62,000 nucleotides of DNA from Adiantum capillus-veneris (taxonomy: Eukaryota > Streptophyta > Polypodiopsida > Polypodiales > Pteridaceae). Position 1 is the first letter of the stretch, and every line of letters starts with the position of its first letter. The stretch lies in NCBI GenBank assembly GCA_014529385.2, contig CM043970.1, positions 48,439,279-48,501,278 on the forward strand, read 5' to 3'. Position numbers and translations under genes: made by a program. This document shows, in pieces, positions 34,261 through 46,203 of this stretch. The notes under the pieces are model-generated. The model had not been told where the DNA came from. It did no database searches and worked only from the letters and a program-made list of their open reading frames with translations.

Positions 34261-36007
34261 CATACTAGGTCATTTGTTTTGGGACTTTTCCATCTTTGAC
34301 CCTAGCATTGTGTTTGCCTACTAGTGAAGAGCCTCTGGTTCACTTTTGGTGCAATTTGGAGGTTTGGCCATAGCCAGTGTTAGTGGTTATGATCCCGAAA
34401 GCTCCCAGATTTGTTTGTGTATATGTGCTTGTGTGGTTGTAAATGTGATATCCAAGATGCCTCTAGACATAGTTAGGAACTTACCCCTCATAGCTGGAGT
34501 GAGTCAGAGCCGGCAAACAGGGCATAGGAGAGCATGAAAGGTCGCCAAAATCCACAACTCAGAGCTCTCCATCTAACGTCTAGAATGCACATGAGAGGAA
34601 ATATGGCCCAAGGAGCTACACATACCTGGACTTTTATGACACCCCTTGGTCAATGCCTACCTGGTGAGTCTAATAGGCCTAAAACTGTATGTCCCGATCA
34701 AAAAAAATTGAAAACTAACATCCCTAGACCTTTTTGTCGCATTCTACTCCAAATAACTACCGAGTTGAAGTGGCCGCCGAGTTTTTTTATTGGATTTGCT
34801 TCAAAACAAAATTGACCCTTCCATTGAGCTTTGAGGTTTGGCGTTTGAAGTCGAAATCCAAATCTGACATTCCTAATCTTTATTTCTTTATTTTCTTGGC
34901 TTTTATTAGCTTTTATTAGAAAAAATATAGAAAATTTTACCTAACTACCCAAAAACTTCCATCCTATTTGGAAAAAATACTAAAACGATCCTAAATTTAT
35001 TACTCCATTTTTATAACGATTCTCGTCAAGAAACACACAATATAAGTAGAAATTGCACTATTTATGGCTTTTGAAAGTTATGTACAATATAAACACATAT
35101 GAAGGGATTAACTCATTGCATTCCCCAATCATTGTGTTACATGGGCAGTCGACTAATTTATTCAAGAAAGATCGTACGTTAACACACACTTACTTCAAAA
35201 CATTTCCCGTATCTTTTCCAAATCGATATGCTTTGTCCATTTTCAAATTGTCTCCTCCCCTCCTTGCTTCAATCTGCTAGAACAACTGAGTATCTTGGTT
35301 ATGCAGTGTGTAGGTTACAAAGTCATGTCTATGTACGGCCCTGATTGGCCCTATAATGCTATTGATGTCAATGCAGTTAAACACGCTATGATGTGCAAGA
35401 GGTGGGTCTTGAGTATTGTACTCAAGGGTTTTTGTTGGCGAGGTATGTTGTGGTTGAACTCTCTTGAAGAGTAAACTCTGTAGCACTTGAGCACGTTCTT
35501 TTATGGTGCATATGTATTGTCTGTTGTGTTCTGACTGGAAACGGTGGGTCCAATCGTAGTTGGTGGTTTGACTTTAGGTATCCACTTGTACCTGATGGAG
35601 GTTGTTTTGAGTTGCAATGGGGTCTTTAGTACCCATAGTCTGACTTGTCTGCTTTGGGGAGCTGGTCTTCTACTCTGAGATGCACATTTCTCCTTTCATT
35701 TCCATATCCATTTCATCTTTAGTAACAATGGTTCTTGTTGAAAATATGGATACAATTGTTTTATGTTGCCTGGCTCCCTGCCTTGGTGGAGTAGTAGAAC
35801 TTTATTGGGGCTATAGTCGTAATTGTGGTTGATGACTCATACTTTTTTTATTGGAAATCACCTAGAGCTTCTTCTATTCCTCTTTATTGTAGGAAAATGG
35901 TACTTTTAGTTGTCCTCCTTTGAGTGTGAGCTCTAAAATTAGGGCATCTCAATCCTGAATTACTCTATAGGTTCTCATCTACGGAACACCGAATATTAGG
36001 TTCTCAT
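34261..36007. other. Stretch without a supported gene
   Basis: Only short or compositionally biased frames occur. The minus strand may be decayed retroelement sequence downstream of the protease fragment at 36008-36298, but I find no reverse-transcriptase motif. Confidence 0.35.
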
Positions 36008-36298
36008 TCATGTGTTCATCTGTTTCCCTAAAGTTGGAGTGACAGTCTTGTTGCAGCCCTTGACAGTGGCTTGACAGTACTCAAGTGGTTGAGTATTTGC
36101 TTTGTGGTAAGTGGAATAGTTGACTGCATTGACTCGGGCTCCTGTATCTCCTAAAGCTTTAACTTTGTGATTGTCGTTCAGATTCACACTGATTCGCATA
36201 TCAAGACCATCCAGCCACTCGTTATCAGTTTTGACCCCTGTAATGGAATTGATATTTCGGTATTTAATGCAGCTGACATGTGGAAAAGGCTTGACCAA
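36008..36298 (-). pseudogene. Retroelement aspartic-protease fragment
   Basis: The 96-codon frame contains VKALGDTGARVNAV, matching the flap-side active-site signature of retropepsins (hydrophobic-x-DTGA-x-x-N-x-hydrophobic). The sequence before it (RISVNLNDNHK) is typical of the strand leading into that loop. No gag upstream or reverse transcriptase downstream is preserved. The left arm of a long-inverted-repeat element starts about 100 bp to its right. Confidence 0.55.
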
Positions 36299-36399
36299 GC
36301 TAGGCCTATGCGGATGGATGTATATTTTATGTGCACTTTATTATTCAAGTGCTCTTTTATGAGCTTTGGCCATTTATGACCAGCCGGCCAATTTGTACT

Positions 36400-38245
36400 C
36401 ACATTGTCCATTCAAGAGATCTATAAATCAAATACGTGCAAGAGGGAAATGGTCACTCTTGCACGGGAGGAGATTGCACCCAGTGCTTGTGTCTTCTTCT
36501 CTCCTCTACTCTCTTCTCTCTTGTCGTGTTGATGTAGCACTCCACTCTAGGAGGTGCTCTTGCATGGGCTCGCTTGCACTTTCCCACTCTCTGTCTCTCT
36601 CTACACACTTAAAGATTGATTATGGTTCGTGCGATTATCCAGGTATACAACTTTTTTTGATTCATGACTTGCAATATGTTGTTTTCTCTATTTTGCAAGG
36701 CCACCTCGCCCTCCATTGTAGCAGTTGTATCAAGGCTTGGGCTACGTTCTCAGATTTCACAATTATCAAGGCTATGGAAATTAACACGATCAAAGATTAG
36801 CCATGATTGCCTATATTCAATTTGTCAAGTTGTTTAAAATTTCTATGTAGGTGATTATTATTAATATACTATCTAGAATTCCAAATGCATGCGAATAGTT
36901 TAAGAATCGTGGAATTTTCATGGTAAAGTAGAGAATAATTAAGTGAATGTAAGTGGTCTTAATACTCTTATGATTTAGAGAATCTAATTGTGGTAACTCT
37001 AAGTGAAACCATCGAATAAAATTCATACATAATAGAAAGAGATTAGACTATATTTATAATGGAATCCCAATTTTCTTTTCATAGCTATTGCACAGTTGGT
37101 AGGAAAATTGTGGGGGACCCTTCAATTACACCCCTTTGTGATGTAGGAAACATCCAAAGAGACCTTAAATGTCCATTTGGAGGTTTGAAAACCTACAATT
37201 ATTGATCATCAAAACAGAATCGGATTAGCTATGTGGGAAAATCCCCTAAACAAACTGACCCCAATATGGTATTTCAAGGCCGTTTTGTGGGCAATTATTG
37301 AGCAGCATCCACGGCCAGCGCCACTATAGAAGTAGAGAGAGGGAGAGACAAACACCCCATCCCTACATTGGAGCAGCAGTTGTATCCACAATAGTTGTCG
37401 ACGGCATCTCGACAGCAACAACCCTATTCTGAAGACCGTTAATGGTGCTAGCATGCAACCTTAGCAGAGTACTTTAACGCCTTGACTGCAACTCATACAC
37501 TACAATTTTGTTTTTTTTTTTTCAAAACAACTATTGTATCCTGCATGAACCCCATGCTGCCCACCCACCTCCAACCATTAAACTCTCTCTTTCTTTTACG
37601 GCCGCCCGCTAGTAGCCACTTAGCCTTGCCTGTATTTTTCTCCACTCCTTTGTGGTTACAATGGTTGTGGGCTGCCAACCCACCCACCAAACTTCCATTT
37701 AAAGGATCTGTCTTCTCCCAACCACTAGTCACAACCATATCTACTCATGCAACCAACCACCTTACGCTCCCCTGGTGTCAACCTCACACACCCATGGTGT
37801 GGCCACTGGCAGTGCTCACTAGCATGCACACTCTCTTTCCCCCTCATTTGCTCTAGATGGATTTGCTCTACCCCCTCGAGTGGCAGTTGCCACCGCCATA
37901 CAACCTGCTGCAAACGAAAGGCGCGGTTGCCCTACAAAATACATAAATAGCACGTTGCAATCCATGAAAAGCACAAATTGGCATACCATGCACAACCCAT
38001 AGCGTGTATGCAATGCCATACTCAAACAGAGAGAAACAGAGAGTGGGAGAGAGAGAGAAAGGAAGCCTACAGGCGCACCTCCTACAATGGAGTGCTATGT
38101 CCGCACGATGAGAGAGTAGAAAGGAGAGGAGAGAAGAAACACAAGAGAAATGGGTGCAATCTCGCCCGTGCAAGAGTGAGCATTTTCCTCTTGCACGTAT
38201 TTTTTTTATAGATTCTTCAATGCTCAAAGTGCAAAAATGTGTAAC
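36400..38245. mobile_element. Long-inverted-repeat element, arms about 330 bp
   Basis: The left arm (about 36400-36745) returns inverted at about 37885-38245. Shared landmarks are ctataaa...atacgtgcaagagg at the outside, gtagcactccactctaggag in the middle, and a final ttttgcaaggccacctcgcc-type segment. Each arm carries a 10 bp hairpin near its outer end (cgtgcaagag at 36435-36444, ctcttgcacg at 36456-36465). No transposase or clear target duplication was found. The architecture recalls long-TIR Mutator-like or fold-back elements. Confidence 0.7.
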
Positions 38246-38249
38246 ATGT

Positions 38250-39340
38250 GTATGGTGTGATGGGAGTGTATAAAATGAATTAAATGTGCATAGGTGTGGA
38301 GTGCAACATGGCTTAGAATTTTTTTTCCAAATAGACCTCCATCTGTCCACCTTTCCATACCAATTCATCATATCCTTTCATATCAATCCATACCAAATGT
38401 GGTGTGCTAGTTCCACATATAATGTAACCACAGAGAGTCCATCTGTACCACGCGTAGTCACTCTAGTACACATGTATCAACCATCATTCCGTAACATTAT
38501 TGCAAAGCGGAGAGCCCTGCCTCACGAGGTGTAGGAGCTCCTTAACACATGTCAATAACTATAAGTTCTTGTAACAATGTGTGGAGCGGAGAGTCCTGTC
38601 CTATTCAGGCATAGAAGCTCTAACATGTGTAGAAATTTTGCCATTCCCATTTAGGATAACCGATAATATCCTTGCCAGAACATTGCACAATGTCGCAACC
38701 AGTGTCCTGGGTAATGTGTCTAAGGATTTGTGGAAAAAGTTATACCTGGAGGTTCTTTGATGGGAAACTATTGCATGTAGTGTTATCTGTAATAGTAATT
38801 CTCAAAGACAAAGCAGGAAAAATGACTTCTTGTCAATTGGAAAACTAATTGAAGCACCCAATAATTGTAAATTGGTAAAATTAAAAAAAAAATCATTCCA
38901 ACTATATGACCTATATTCAACATGGTTTACCTTAATCAGCTACTATAGAGGAGTACTAGAAACAATAGCGTGGATGTCATACAACAACAACAAAAAATTA
39001 AAAATGAAACTATATCAAGTAATATATAACAAAATTTGCACGGCCATTATACCATATGATGGAACATTAAAGATAAAATAGGGCAATCAATTTGAAAATT
39101 GAATTCCATTAGATCATTGCTAATGGGTATAATCTTACATTACATAATATATGGCGTAAAATACAAATAATGATGATAGAGTAATTTTATTGAGATCTTT
39201 TCACATTCAGATGTATAGCTACTCCTATAAACAACATTTTGTAACTGCCTTGCTGCACACATGCACTTCAATTTGATGTCAAACAGGCGATCAATATTTT
39301 CTCCTTTATGTCTTGTCTAGTCCATTGGTCACAAGCACAG
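38250..39340. other. AT-rich stretch without a supported gene
   Basis: I see no convincing coding sequence. The 83-codon frame at 38830-39081 is AT-rich and unsupported. Confidence 0.4.
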
Positions 39341-39570
39341 AGATTTGCCGGTTTAGGTAGTGTGTAAATGCTCATCTTGGAGAAGATTTGTCAATTTACG
39401 CAACACCAATTGTCCGTGCAGATCCGCCAATTTAGGTAGCACACCGATTAAATGCAGATTTATTATTCTACGCAAATCTAAATGTAGATTCGTTGATTTA
39501 GGCATCATTAGTGCAGATTTGTCGATTTAGGCAGCACATCTTATTGGTGTAGATTTCCCGATTTAGGTGT
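39341..39570. repeat. Degenerate minisatellite, seven units
   Basis: Units of the form agatttgtcgatttaggcag start at about 39341, 39384, 39420, 39456, 39486, 39515 and 39551, spaced 29-43 bp apart. The array ends where a third copy of the long-inverted-repeat arm begins. Confidence 0.8.
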
Positions 39571-39815
39571 TTCTTCTTCTCTCCTCTCCTCTCTTATTTC
39601 TCTCCTTGCCGGTGTAGCACTCCACTTTAGGAGGTGTGCCTATACGGGCTCGCTTACACTTTCCCACTATCTATCTCTCTCTACATGCTTAAAGGTTGAT
39701 TATGGTTCGTGCAATTATCCAGGTATACAGCTTTTGTCGATTCATGGTTTGCAATTTGTTGTTTTTGCTATTTTGCAGGGCCACCTCGCCCTCCGTTTGT
39801 AGCAACCTTATCCAC
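39567..39815 (+). repeat. Third copy of the inverted-repeat arm (inner part)
   Basis: About 245 bp match 36490-36740 in direct orientation, including agcactccactttaggaggt and ttatggttcgtgcaattatc. The outer hairpin part is missing. Confidence 0.85.
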
Positions 39816-39969
39816 TGCTAAGGGTTGAATGGGGAGGGTACTGAATGGTACATCTTGGAGAATAGATTTTTCATTTTAGAACTCAAATGCGAGATTATTC
39901 TTGAGCCTCCTCAATAACCAATTTTCATTTAAGCTTCCTTTCCTTGGATGCATGCATTCTCTACAAAAG

Positions 39970-40500
39970 TTTGTTAGTTAAGGGAAGGTTGTATTTGTGG
40001 AGTCGACATCCCTAATCCAATTTTCCATGATTTCTCCATCTACCATGGCTAACTTGACAGCCCTACTTGGTGAAACATCTTCAAGGACAAAAGGACCATG
40101 TCCATTTTTCTTGAACTTAGGTATATGTTGTTTTGACGAGTATACTAGGACTAAATCCCTTGGTTTGAAAACTTTAGTTAGCAAATGCGAGTCAAATAAC
40201 TGCTTTTGTTTCTATTTCTATGCGTATATATGGGCAATTGCTGCTAAACTTTATTCATCTAGGCGTTCTAAGTCCTTGAGTCATTCTGACAACTTATGTC
40301 CTTTCCATTCCAACTCAATTGTAACTTTGAATGTGGGTAATAAGAATTCCATTGGCAATATTGCATCCAAGCCATAGACCAAGTTAAATGGAGTCGTTTT
40401 CAAGGCCATTTTAAAGGAAACTCGATAAGCCCATAAGGCAGAGTGAAGACGCATTTCCTAGACCATTCTGTCTGAACTAACAATTTTGGTTAGTACAGTG
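39970..40500 (-). pseudogene. Ty3 integrase C-terminal remnant
   Basis: Reading leftward, the minus strand shows the end of an integrase core (ALWAYRVSFKMALKTTPFNL, then VYGLDAILPMEF) and then the post-integrase segment FKPRDLVLVYSSKQHIPKFK. In plant Ty3/gypsy elements this stretch contacts target DNA. There are at least four stops between about 40320 and 40190. It is in the same orientation as element E and on its expected 3' side, so it may be E's own tail after an internal deletion. Confidence 0.75.
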
Positions 40501-40559
40501 TAAGGTCTTTGCCACCCTTGGAAAGGGGATTCCCATGTAAAGGAATACATATCAGACCA

Positions 40560-41160
40560 TTCTAGTCATAAACAAAAAGTTACTAATTTTGACAGTTTTC
40601 CAACTTTGATGAGCTAATGATAAACATATTGTTGTAAGATTTTCAAAATTAAGTTTTTTTTCATTTTTGTTCAAAAATAGAAAGTTTTGAGGTGCTTACA
40701 CCCACCTATATGCGACCGTCTCATCAAAATCTACCCTGTCTTGAATTTTCATAAATATAGCTGCCTGCTCTAAAAACTACTAAATATAGCAGGTGTGTGC
40801 ATTCAATACCTTAGATTTTCATCCTCAAGCTTGTCTTTTATTTAGAATTAAATTCTGATAAGTTGAGCTCACTCTAGACAATTAATTTTCATCCTAGTGT
40901 TAATAAGTTGAATCCTAAGTCTAAGGTATGCATGTGTATGTATGTCCATGTATGCCCATAAATGAACCATAGCCATGGACCCATCTCTTATAGAATAATT
41001 GATTATGAGCATGGGGGCACTACATGAGGTGTATCACCCAAAAGGGTAAAGAGGGACACCTCTAATGGCTAAGTAGGAGCTTGTGACACCTCTACTCATT
41101 CTTTTAGTAAGAGGGGGCGAGCTAGGGAGGTATGGAGCTGATTTGGGCAACAAGGAACCT
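40560..41160. other. Stretch without a supported gene
   Basis: AT-rich; no defended feature. Confidence 0.35.
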
Positions 41161-41168
41161 CCAGACTC

Positions 41169-41177
41169 TATATATAG
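41169..41177 (+). promoter_or_regulatory. TATA-box candidate
   Basis: tatatatag lies about 170 bp before the ATG at 41341. The downstream leader-like sequence (cacactcaatttcacaaac) has the look of a plant or LTR transcript start. Confidence 0.4.
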
Positions 41178-41340
41178 GTCATTCACACTCAATTTCACAA
41201 ACACTTGACCACACTTGGAAGGAGGGAGCTCTGCTGTTGTGGCAATTAACTTGGTGTCTTCTACATCAAATCTTTGAGAGATCAATAACTCCAAAGCACA
41301 TTTGGTTTACAACTTCTCAAGTTAAGTATCTAGTAGTGGG

Positions 41341-41520
41341 ATGGCACCCAAGAGAACTCGCTATGGTGGATCACATGATCACAAAGCTGTAACCAGTGAT
41401 GGTAAAGGCAAAGGAAAGGCCCCGATGAATGAGATTGTGCCACTTTTCCCACAAAGTGATGTTATTGTTCATGAAAAGGTAGGAAACTTCTTTTTTGTTC
41501 CATGCATCATGAGCAATTAG
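41341..41520 (+). CDS. Small 59-codon frame or first exon
   Basis: ATG at 41341 opens MAPKRTRYGGSHDHK and continues through a Lys/Gly-rich stretch (SDGKGKGKAPMNE) to TAG at 41518-41520. A possible splice donor (aag|gtagga) lies near 41479, so the last dozen codons may be intron. A TATA box is upstream. The product is unknown. It could be the first exon of a host gene or the N-terminus of a retroelement protein. Confidence 0.3.
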   Translation: MAPKRTRYGGSHDHKAVTSDGKGKGKAPMNEIVPLFPQSDVIVHEKVGNFFFVPCIMSN

Positions 41521-41609
41521 AAAGGAGAAAACTACCTAAACATTGGGTTAGTCCCAATTCGAAACCGCATCAATTAAACTTGTTAATTCTTTAATTTGTA
41601 TTAATATGG

Positions 41610-44352
41610 AAGGATTGTTTGAGGATATACTATCTGAAGTAGGAAAGAAATGTTTTCCTAGTAGGAAAACTCTCGAACCTTCTTCATTCAAAATCTCTTA
41701 AGCCCCTCTTCAACCTTTTGGCAGTGAAGTGATCTACAACTCTAAATACAAAAATCATCCATAAAGACTCTTATAGATCTTCCAAAGAATGGCTGAAATA
41801 CAAATATTGTGAATCTCATGAAGGTGCTAGGAGCATTGGTGAGCCCAAAAGGCATTACTCTGAATGCAAAACATCCCCAAGGTGTGATGAAGGTGGTTTT
41901 TGGTTGGTCCTCTTCTGTTATTCTAATTTGAAAATATCTTGAATACCCATCACACACAGTGTAGCATTCGTGACCTGCTACTTCATTCAAAATTTCATCT
42001 TGGAAAGGGAGAGGGAAGTGGTCCCTCTTTGTCGCAGCGTTGAGGGGTTTGTAATCCACGCAGACCCTCCACTTACCATTCTTCTTGGGAGTGACTACAA
42101 TAGGTGATACCCATTCGGAGTTGGATACTGGATAGATGAAGCCAGCCTTCAAGAGTCGATTCACTTCTTGTAGGAGAGCCTTTTGTTGCACAGATACTAG
42201 TCGCCTTAACTTTTGAGCCACAAGTTTGGTCCCTGGTTTCAATTCAATTCGATGCTCTATTACATCTACACCTCTTATTTGTGAGTAGTCAGTGATAAAC
42301 AAATTGGGATACCTCCTTAACATATTGATGTAGGACCTCTTCTCCTCACAAGTAAGATCTTTTGCAAGCATCTTCTCAAATACTTCTTCAAGGTGGTGGC
42401 ATCTTTCATCCCCTCGTGTGTGATTGTCTGTTGGCTTTTCTTCTACAGAAACATCTTGGGTGTTGGCGTTGAATACAATTCCCATTACCTCCAAAGAAGA
42501 CTCCTCTTCACTGGTTGATGCACTGGTTGATGCTTCCTCATCACTTGAGTAAGGACTATCCTCCTCGCTCTCTTCATCTGTCGTGGTTTCATAGTTGATA
42601 TCTAGTTTCTTCCCTTCTCGCCAATCATACACCACCGGTTGACCCTTCTTAAGAATCAAATGACCACTTCTCCATTTTTGATCTGCATTCACAGCAATGA
42701 GCCAAGGCCTCCCTAGGATGATGGGATAGCCCTCCCCCTTAGCTGGCATGACATACATATCCACTCGTGCATCTATGTTACATACAGATACTTTTACATT
42801 TTCAATGATCCCCAAACACTTCACACTTGAGTTGTTGGCTAGCCTAGATTGACAATTAGAGGACTTTGTAATTTCAAGCCCTAACCAGTTCATTGATTTT
42901 TCCATGATCACACACATTTGAGCTCCACCATCAACATATACATTAGACACCTTTTTACCCCTTATGTAAGCATCCACAATGGGTTCCACATCTTTTTGTA
43001 GCTTTGAGGCCACAACCTTAATGGAAAGATTTGCTTTATTTTTTTGGAATTCTTGTACTTACCAACTTTGGCCATTGCCTTCTTACTTTGGCTGATAGGT
43101 GTAGAAGGTGAGGCCATGTAATGTTTGGCTTTTGGGTTTGTAAATCCTCCAGGATGCTGTAGGGCTCTAGCTCCTTTCCCAATGGGAAGTCGTTGATACC
43201 AATTTCCCTTCGCCTTGATCTTTTCTTCCTGCTACTTTTAGCTTCTTCCATCTTTGACTTCTTCTTCTTGTCCCTTCTGGCTGAATTTTTTCCTTCACTT
43301 CTCATGTCTTCATCCTTATCATGTGCTCTTGTGCGTTTTTCTGCCAGCATAACAGCAAAGTTTAGAGTATGCTCATCTATTACCTCTTCTAGCTTGATCA
43401 TGTTGACTCCTCTTTCTTCCTCCTCATGTGGGACAGGAGGTATATTTGCTGGTGGTGGTCGACGAAGGATTTGTGGGCCTTGAGCTAGTTCTTGCTGCAC
43501 AGTGAGAGGGGGCGGTCAGGGGGGATATATGTCTCCCAAAAGTAGCCTTGGATGTGGACAGTTGTACATGCCATGGCCCATTTCATTGCAATTCCAACAT
43601 TGCAACTCTTGAGCTTGTCTTCGTTGATTGAGATTCCCTTCTCTTGGTTGTCGTTGTTGAGGTAGGCCATGTACTAGATTCAGAGTGAGGTTCTCAAGCT
43701 GTTGAGTTAGCCTTTGTAAAACCTCTTGTTGAGAGTTATCTCCTATTTGTGAAGATTGTGCAAGAGGGTCCCTAATTGGTGCTTCCATGGTTTGTGAAGA
43801 CTCCCTCTCACTCACTTCATTCAAACCCCTTGCTCTATGTTCTTGGAAGTGTAGTTTTCTAAACTTGATGATGGCTACCTCACGTGCTTCTTCGAAGGTG
43901 GATGGGAATTTTAGCTCTACTTTAGCCTTTAAAAGTGGATACAAGCCAACCATGAATCTCTATTTTTTTAGAAAGTTAGGTGCACCACCATGATTTTCTA
44001 ATGTAGCCTCCCACCTACCCCATAGATTGACAAAGGTTGCTTCATAAGAGGGATAGTCTTCAAGTGATACCTGCTTATGTCCAATAAGACATTTCCATAG
44101 TCCTTCAGAAGTATCACCTTGCTCGAACTTGGAGAGGAATCTTTCTCGCAGTCTCTCCCAGTTGGACTTGATTTGGGGTTGCAAGGTCTTATACCATGCT
44201 TTAGCTTCTGCTTTTAGAACCAACGGGAAGGCTCGTAGCTTTACTTCCTCTTCATCTCTCCCGGATATGAGATGTGCCATCTCCAAGTTGTCAAGAAACT
44301 CTTGCGCATCTTCCCCACTTCTTGCATAGAACGTGGGAAAAGAACTTGACAT
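41610..44352 (-). pseudogene. Ty3/gypsy element E gag-protease-reverse transcriptase, 3' truncated
   Basis: Gag starts at ATG 44352 (MSSSFPTFYARSGEDAQEFL), with core WERLRERFLSKFEQGD and CCHC knuckle CWNCNEMGHGMYNC near 43595. Stops occur at 43962-43960 and 43518-43516, otherwise in frame. A Lys-rich segment follows, then a frameshift at an A7 run near 43040. The protease has the variant DGGAQMCVI, and an acidic linker leads to reverse transcriptase (WRVCVDYKPLN, MPFGLTNAPST, FMDDF at about 41748). Beyond a TAG at 41744-41742 homology-like sequence (CQKVEEGLKRF) decays by about 41610. RNase H and integrase are absent here. It differs from A/B/C in having FMDD and no chromodomain evidence. Confidence 0.88.
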
Positions 44353-44436
44353 TTTTTTTAGACTTTTTGAAATTTCTTTTTTTAAAGAAACTTTTCTCTT
44401 ATGGGCCGCACAAGATTGTTGAAACTATAAATCTGA

Positions 44437-44948
44437 TTACATTAAAATGAAGATGTACACATCCATTGTTAATTCGTACTTTATCATAGGTAGAATAAAT
44501 GGATTAGTTGAAGCATTGATTTCATTGAGGGGAGTGGATTCAAATATCCTCCTTATGATAGATTGAAACCTAAACTTAGTTGCAATGATTATATGAATGG
44601 ATTGTCGAGAAATAGGCCTAAAAGGTTCATTGTTTTGATCGTGATTCATGTGCTACTCCTCGTTGTTGGTTTGAAGACCTCGTTCCTTCATATGGCCCTT
44701 AAGCACCCCTTCACCACTCCTTGTTCCTGCTTTTAAAACAAAATGAAAATGTGAACATCAAAAGAAGTTTCATAATTGATGATTGGAAGTATAATTGGAT
44801 TGGGTGATGCCAGTATTTCTCTAAGTCTTTCTACACCAAACATAAAAACAATGCGTTGCTGGAAAAAGACTTTTCTATCTATGTGAACATTTACTCTAAT
44901 GTGTTGTGCAAAATGAAATGGATAGATGGGAACTCCATTGTTCATCAC
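44437..44948 (-). other. Element E upstream region with a duplicated FILPxINYE-type motif
   Basis: Two minus-strand frames, 44948-44736 and 44649-44440, end in matching stretches: NPIILPIINYETSFDVHIFI and NPFILPMIKYELTMDVYIFI. They lie directly upstream of the gag ATG. A third relative occurs upstream of the gag at 61741 on the plus strand. Function unknown. It may be a repeated leader element rather than a protein. Confidence 0.5.
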
Positions 44949-44949
44949 T

Positions 44950-45403
44950 AAAAAATTTGAAGGTAACTTGGAAATATGTTCCTCAGTGGGGGCACCACTT
45001 TATGAGGGCGAGCTTTTTGAAATGGGGCCTCTAAACCCAAACCAATGGGCCTACCCTCACAAAATGTTCGATTGTATTGTACCGGAAGGGTCGTCTTTCT
45101 CTCATTCCCTTCACAATAGTCCCCAACCTTATTCATAAGTACCGACTTGAGATGTCTAATCTGTGTCTCTTACTTTTGCAATTTTTCAAGGTCCATTTGA
45201 GATACTCCCTTCAATCCCATTCTTCCCATGGTAGTTTGGATATCTTCCCATAGGTGTGGTCTCAGTTTTAGCACCTCACCCAAAGTGATTGTGCTTTGAT
45301 TTGGTGTTGATATAATGGATTGTAAATTAGCCACATCCAAAGCCTGTCTTGGTCTTTTCAATTTTTTTTGTTTTGCAGACCATTGATTTCTCTTCATTCT
45401 CAC
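44950..45403 (-). pseudogene. Element F pre-protease and protease start
   Basis: Minus-strand segments read TITLGEVLKLRPHLWEDI and then VGDYCEGNERKTTLPVQYNR. The latter resembles the strand that precedes a retropepsin active site, but the active-site loop is not preserved. In order and orientation it continues element F. Confidence 0.4.
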
Positions 45404-45754
45404 CTAAGTAAGACGGTAGTGTTTGCAAGGTTTTAGATTTTGTAGAGTCTTGTTGTTTTGATCCCCAATATCCATATAAAAAATGTTTATCTAGTTTCAT
45501 GTGTGATGTGTCAAACTAAACTTCTTCTATTGGTGCTGATTTCAGAGTCAAGATCCCATCTTTCTCTTCCCTAACTCGTTTCCACAAATAGTTTGGCCAA
45601 TCGTCTTCAACTATCGGCACCCCATCCCATTCCTTCTTCACTATCAGGAACTTCCAGTTTAGGTGGTTGTACTTCCTCGTTCTCCCAATTTTTTGACCTT
45701 TCTTTTTTTGGATTTTTTTCTCTTAGGACTTTGGTCTCAACATCTTTGATTCTC

Positions 45755-46168
45755 CTATATCTTCCTGCTGAGGATTTTGTTTTCCATCAGAGCTTGTGTG
45801 ATTTGCACCAAGTTTTTGTAAGCTTCTAATTTAGCTGCTTCCATTTCAGGCATTGAATAGTTTTTCCATTGGGTTTTCAACGTTTGTCTGGCTTTTAGTC
45901 CAACTTGAAAAGCTTGCAAAGCTGCATTGATTGTCTTGTAAATTTTATCAACCAGAACAGATCTAGTTAGTTTTGGTTTGGGTTCCTTAAAGTCTGTTGA
46001 AAGAGTTTGTATTTTTTTCTTATTTCTCCTTCCATATATTTTTTTCTTCTGTCTCCTTCCATATCTTTCCCTTGATCTCCTTTCGTTGTTTTTGTCTCTT
46101 GAGTTCATATCTTTTGCGTCTTTCTTCTCTAGAGTTTTTGGAGGAATTGCTGGATTTATCCAATCCAT
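45755..46168 (-). pseudogene. Element F basic linker region
   Basis: A 137-codon frame is rich in Lys/Arg (RRSRERYGRRQKKKIYGRRN), followed by a helical segment. It lies between zinc knuckles and the protease-like region of F. No family is recognised. Confidence 0.4.
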
Positions 46169-46203
46169 TCGCGTTTTTCTGTTTGTTTTGCTTGGTTTGT
46201 GCT

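Noticed and set aside
37482-37950. Frames inside the long-inverted-repeat element as a transposase
   Set aside because: Short, overlapping on both strands and without any recognisable motif.
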